DNA of 62,017 nt, taken from an uncultured Pelagibacteraceae bacterium. Its GTDB lineage: Bacteria; Pseudomonadota; Alphaproteobacteria; Pelagibacterales; Pelagibacteraceae. The DNA lies in the NCBI GenBank assembly GCA_902526085.1, contig CABZJN010000005.1, forward strand, positions 1 to 62,017. The letters are read 5' to 3'. Shown here one piece after another: positions 59,877-62,017 of the stretch. Both the position numbers and the translations under genes were made by a program. Under the pieces are notes generated by a model that was not told the origin of the DNA, ran no database searches, and worked only from the letters and a program-made list of their open reading frames with translations. Positions within the stretch are counted from its first letter, which is position 1, and each line of letters begins with the position of its first letter.

Positions 59877-61733
59877 TTAGGAAGCTTCTTTTTTCTCTTT
59901 TTCGTCTACGATATGATAAACAGGAGCTTTTTCCATTGTAAATTTGCCTGTTTTTGGATCTCTTCTAGATAATGTTAAACAATGCCAATTTTCATCATCT
60001 AGTTTCATATAATCACCTCTGTAATAGTATCCAGGCCAACGTGTTTCCTGCCTAAATAAAGTATGCTCAGTTACACATTGTGAGGTTAATGTTCTGTGTT
60101 TGAGCTCCCAAGCTCTCATAAGTTGATGGTAGTCTTCAGCACCTACATTTTCCAAATCTTCTTCAAGCCATGCTAACAACTCAAGACCCTTTTTGAGAGT
60201 GTTTTCATTAGTCATATAATTATAACTTATTCCACCAACATATTCGTCCATAATTTTTTGTAGTCTCTGTAAACCTTGAATAGGAGAAATATAACTTGGA
60301 GACACTGTTCCTCCAGTTATTTCGTTTCTTCCAACCGTGTAATTTTCAAGGGGTTTATAAATCACTTCTTTAAAATCCTCACATTGCTTATCACTAACGT
60401 TAATGTCAGCTGCTTTTTGTTCTTCTATGTATTTAACAGCTGCTTTTGCTGCAAGTCTCCCTTCAGTAAATGATCCAGATGAAAATTTGTGAGCACTACC
60501 TCCTACAGTATCACCAGCTCCAAATAAGCCTTCTATTGTTGTCATTCTGTTATAACCCCAGAAATATTCAGGTGGTGATAAGTCTTCTGGTCCACTGACC
60601 CATGCACCAGAACAAGTTGCGTGTGAGCCCATAACGTATGGCTCAGACGTTGTTAATTCTGGATTAGTATATTTTGGATCAATATTTTGAGATGCCCAAA
60701 CTACCGCCTGTCCAACAGTCATACCTAGGAAATTTTCCCAACCCACTGTTTCTAAGTGTGGATCTTGGAAAGCTTCTTTGGTAACCATATGAATAGGTCC
60801 TCCACCTGCCATAGTTTCTTGAATGAAAGCGTGATTACGTAAACATGTTGGAGTTGGATGATGATCAATATACTCTCCAACTAATTCTTTGGTTTTTTCA
60901 TACCATTTCTTCTCATAATTCTCACCATTTGCGTTTTGGGTGTATGTTTTAAGATGTAAAAAATATGCACCAACTGGACCATAACCATCTTTAAATCTAC
61001 AAAGGACAATTCTATTTTCCATTTGAGTCATCTTAGCACCAGCAGCAATAGGTAATGCATATGCTGAACCATTGCTCCAAGGGGCATACCAAGTTCTACC
61101 CATTCCTTCACCAACTGCTCTTGGTTTAAAAATATGTGAAGCTCCGCCAGCGGCTACAATAACTGTCTTTGCTTTAAAGACATGGTAGTCACCAGTTCTC
61201 ATATTAAATCCAACAGCTCCCCCAACTCTATTTTCCTTGTTTTCATCCATTAAAAGATGAGTAATCATAATTCGGTTATAAATTTTATCTGCTGATTTCT
61301 TTGCTGCCTCAGCTACGATTGGTTTATAGCTTTCGCCATGTATCATTATTTGCCATTTACCCTCTCTTTGGTAACGACCTGTTTCTTTATTCTTCATCAT
61401 TGGAAGACCCCATTCATCAAACATATGAACAGTTGAGTCTACGTGACGTGCCATATCATATCCAAGATCTTCCCTTACTAATCCCATTAAATCATTTCTT
61501 GCATATCTTACGTGATCTTCGGGTTGATTTTCACCCCACTGCATTCCCATGTAACAATTGATTGCATAAAGTCCTTGCGCGACTGCACCACTTCTATCTA
61601 TGTTAGCTTTTTCAACACAGACTATTTTTAAATCTCTTCCCCAATGCCTAGCTTCAAAAGTTGCACCAGTACCAGCCATACCTCCCCCAACTACGAGTAC
61701 ATCACAATTTTCTACGATAGTTTTTCTAGCCAT
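59877..61733 (-). CDS. aprA: Adenylylsulfate reductase, alpha subunit
   Basis: The 618-residue FAD subunit belongs to the dissimilatory APS reductase family. It has the dinucleotide motif VLVVGGGMAGTGATFEARHWG, DRSGAVAQGLYAIN, FKAKTVIVAAGGASHIFKPRA and GLFGAGDTVGGSAHKFSSGS. With AprB it interconverts sulfite plus AMP and APS; in an aerobic heterotroph the direction is most likely sulfite oxidation. It shares one base with the aprB stop. The sulfonate genes upstream would supply sulfite. Confidence 0.95.
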   Translation of the reverse strand: MARKTIVENCDVLVVGGGMAGTGATFEARHWGRDLKIVCVEKANIDRSGAVAQGLYAINCYMGMQWGENQPEDHVRYARNDLMGLVREDLGYDMARHVDSTVHMFDEWGLPMMKNKETGRYQREGKWQIMIHGESYKPIVAEAAKKSADKIYNRIMITHLLMDENKENRVGGAVGFNMRTGDYHVFKAKTVIVAAGGASHIFKPRAVGEGMGRTWYAPWSNGSAYALPIAAGAKMTQMENRIVLCRFKDGYGPVGAYFLHLKTYTQNANGENYEKKWYEKTKELVGEYIDHHPTPTCLRNHAFIQETMAGGGPIHMVTKEAFQDPHLETVGWENFLGMTVGQAVVWASQNIDPKYTNPELTTSEPYVMGSHATCSGAWVSGPEDLSPPEYFWGYNRMTTIEGLFGAGDTVGGSAHKFSSGSFTEGRLAAKAAVKYIEEQKAADINVSDKQCEDFKEVIYKPLENYTVGRNEITGGTVSPSYISPIQGLQRLQKIMDEYVGGISYNYMTNENTLKKGLELLAWLEEDLENVGAEDYHQLMRAWELKHRTLTSQCVTEHTLFRQETRWPGYYYRGDYMKLDDENWHCLTLSRRDPKTGKFTMEKAPVYHIVDEKEKKEAS

Positions 61734-62017
61734 TAATAATAAACCCCTTTTTTAAAGGCACTCTTATCAACTTTAGGTAATTCTTGATTTGTGTTTAGTC
61801 CTTCTGGCTCTGAATAAAGAATTTGAGAATTGATTTCTCCTTGATTTGGTTTGTCGCCTTCAGCTAAATTTGGAATATATTCACCCCAAGGCTTTGTTGT
61901 TATAGGTGATACAAAATTCTTTTCAGTTCCATTTCTAAATTTTATTCTCCAAGAAATAGTTCCTTTCTCTTCTTCTCTTCTAACTCTTACGCTATGACCC
62001 ATTGGAGCAAAATCTGC
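61733..62017 (-). CDS. aprB: Adenylylsulfate reductase, beta subunit, cut by window edge
   Basis: Only the C-terminal 94 codons are inside the window; the frame is open to the last base, and the in-frame ATG at 62002 is internal (codons for ADFAP precede it). The visible part has MGHSVRVRREEEKGTISWRIKF and a long tail, LNTNQELPKVDKSAFKKG, typical of the AprB C-terminal extension that wraps around AprA. The ferredoxin-like part with the two 4Fe-4S clusters lies outside. It overlaps aprA by one base. Confidence 0.9.
   Translation of the reverse strand, partial: ADFAPMGHSVRVRREEEKGTISWRIKFRNGTEKNFVSPITTKPWGEYIPNLAEGDKPNQGEINSQILYSEPEGLNTNQELPKVDKSAFKKGVYY

Noticed and set aside
1-62017. CRISPR arrays, insertion sequences, rRNA operons, and SAM, glycine or glnA-type riboswitches
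   Set aside because: No regularly spaced repeats, transposase motifs, rRNA-like stretches or riboswitch cores were seen; nearly all gaps are under 160 bases.

Overview
The window looks like a stretch of a free-living, genome-streamlined marine alphaproteobacterium of the SAR11 / Pelagibacterales type. The reasons are the strongly AT-rich sequence, very short intergenic gaps, convergent genes that abut or overlap, many single-base (TAATG) or four-base (ATGA) stop/start overlaps, and a gene set rich in periplasmic-binding-protein transporters (three TRAP systems, one tripartite tricarboxylate system, one amino-acid ABC system). It also carries a dissimilatory-type aprBA, xsc and a fused AdoMet decarboxylase/aminopropyltransferase. 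I see no rRNA, CRISPR array, insertion sequence, phage gene or integrase. This assignment is inference; no database was searched.

Layout: 1-1952 prpB (cut by the left edge) and prpC of the methylcitrate cycle. 1955-4890 class Ia ribonucleotide reductase nrdAB with a possible NrdR operator pair. 5050-6504 a phosphohexomutase. 6505-13760 a leftward run of TRAP dctPQM, malonyl-CoA decarboxylase, dusA and a TSUP transporter, divergent from a class III CoA-transferase. 13762-17232 rpoZ, an MFS permease, a beta-hydroxyacid dehydrogenase, an FMN-binding split-barrel protein and a small membrane protein. 17234-20191 a gamma carbonic anhydrase-like gene followed by three secreted proteins, two of them tandem HExxH paralogues. 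20212-28529 a thioredoxin-fold protein, glycosyltransferases, TctCBA, an AbrB-family protein and a second TSUP protein.

28526-32648 is a leftward unit with the SpeD-SpeE fusion, an ABC binding protein, two permeases and a nitrilase-family amidase; no ABC ATPase is present. 32734-35556 holds an aldolase/SDR fusion and a BKACE enzyme. 35548-41843 is a probable aromatic meta-cleavage locus: flavin hydroxylase, extradiol dioxygenase, FAH-family enzyme and a TRAP transporter split over both strands. 41824-46254 holds methylthioadenosine salvage (mtnP, mtnA, apt) with a sulfatase-family hydrolase. 46262-49198 are two very AT-rich polytopic proteins resembling O-antigen polymerase/ligase, then a tRNA with CAT anticodon, a GST and a broken secreted-protein gene.

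50812-62017 appears to serve organosulfonate use: a third TRAP system, a fatty acid desaturase, xsc, suyAB, a TSUP transporter placed where a sulfite exporter would be expected, and aprBA, which can oxidise sulfite to APS. The inferred flow is C3 sulfonate to sulfite plus carbon (SuyAB), sulfoacetaldehyde to acetyl phosphate plus sulfite (Xsc), and sulfite to APS (AprBA) or out of the cell (TSUP).

Most notable: a tandem pair of secreted HExxH proteins with a conserved but non-metzincin signature; two genes (mtnP and a secreted gene at 50242-50701) each broken by one extra A in an A6 tract; hairpins placed repeatedly between solute-binding-protein genes and the next gene, one of which contains the likely dctQ ribosome-binding site; and the aromatic ring-cleavage locus with its own TRAP transporter.
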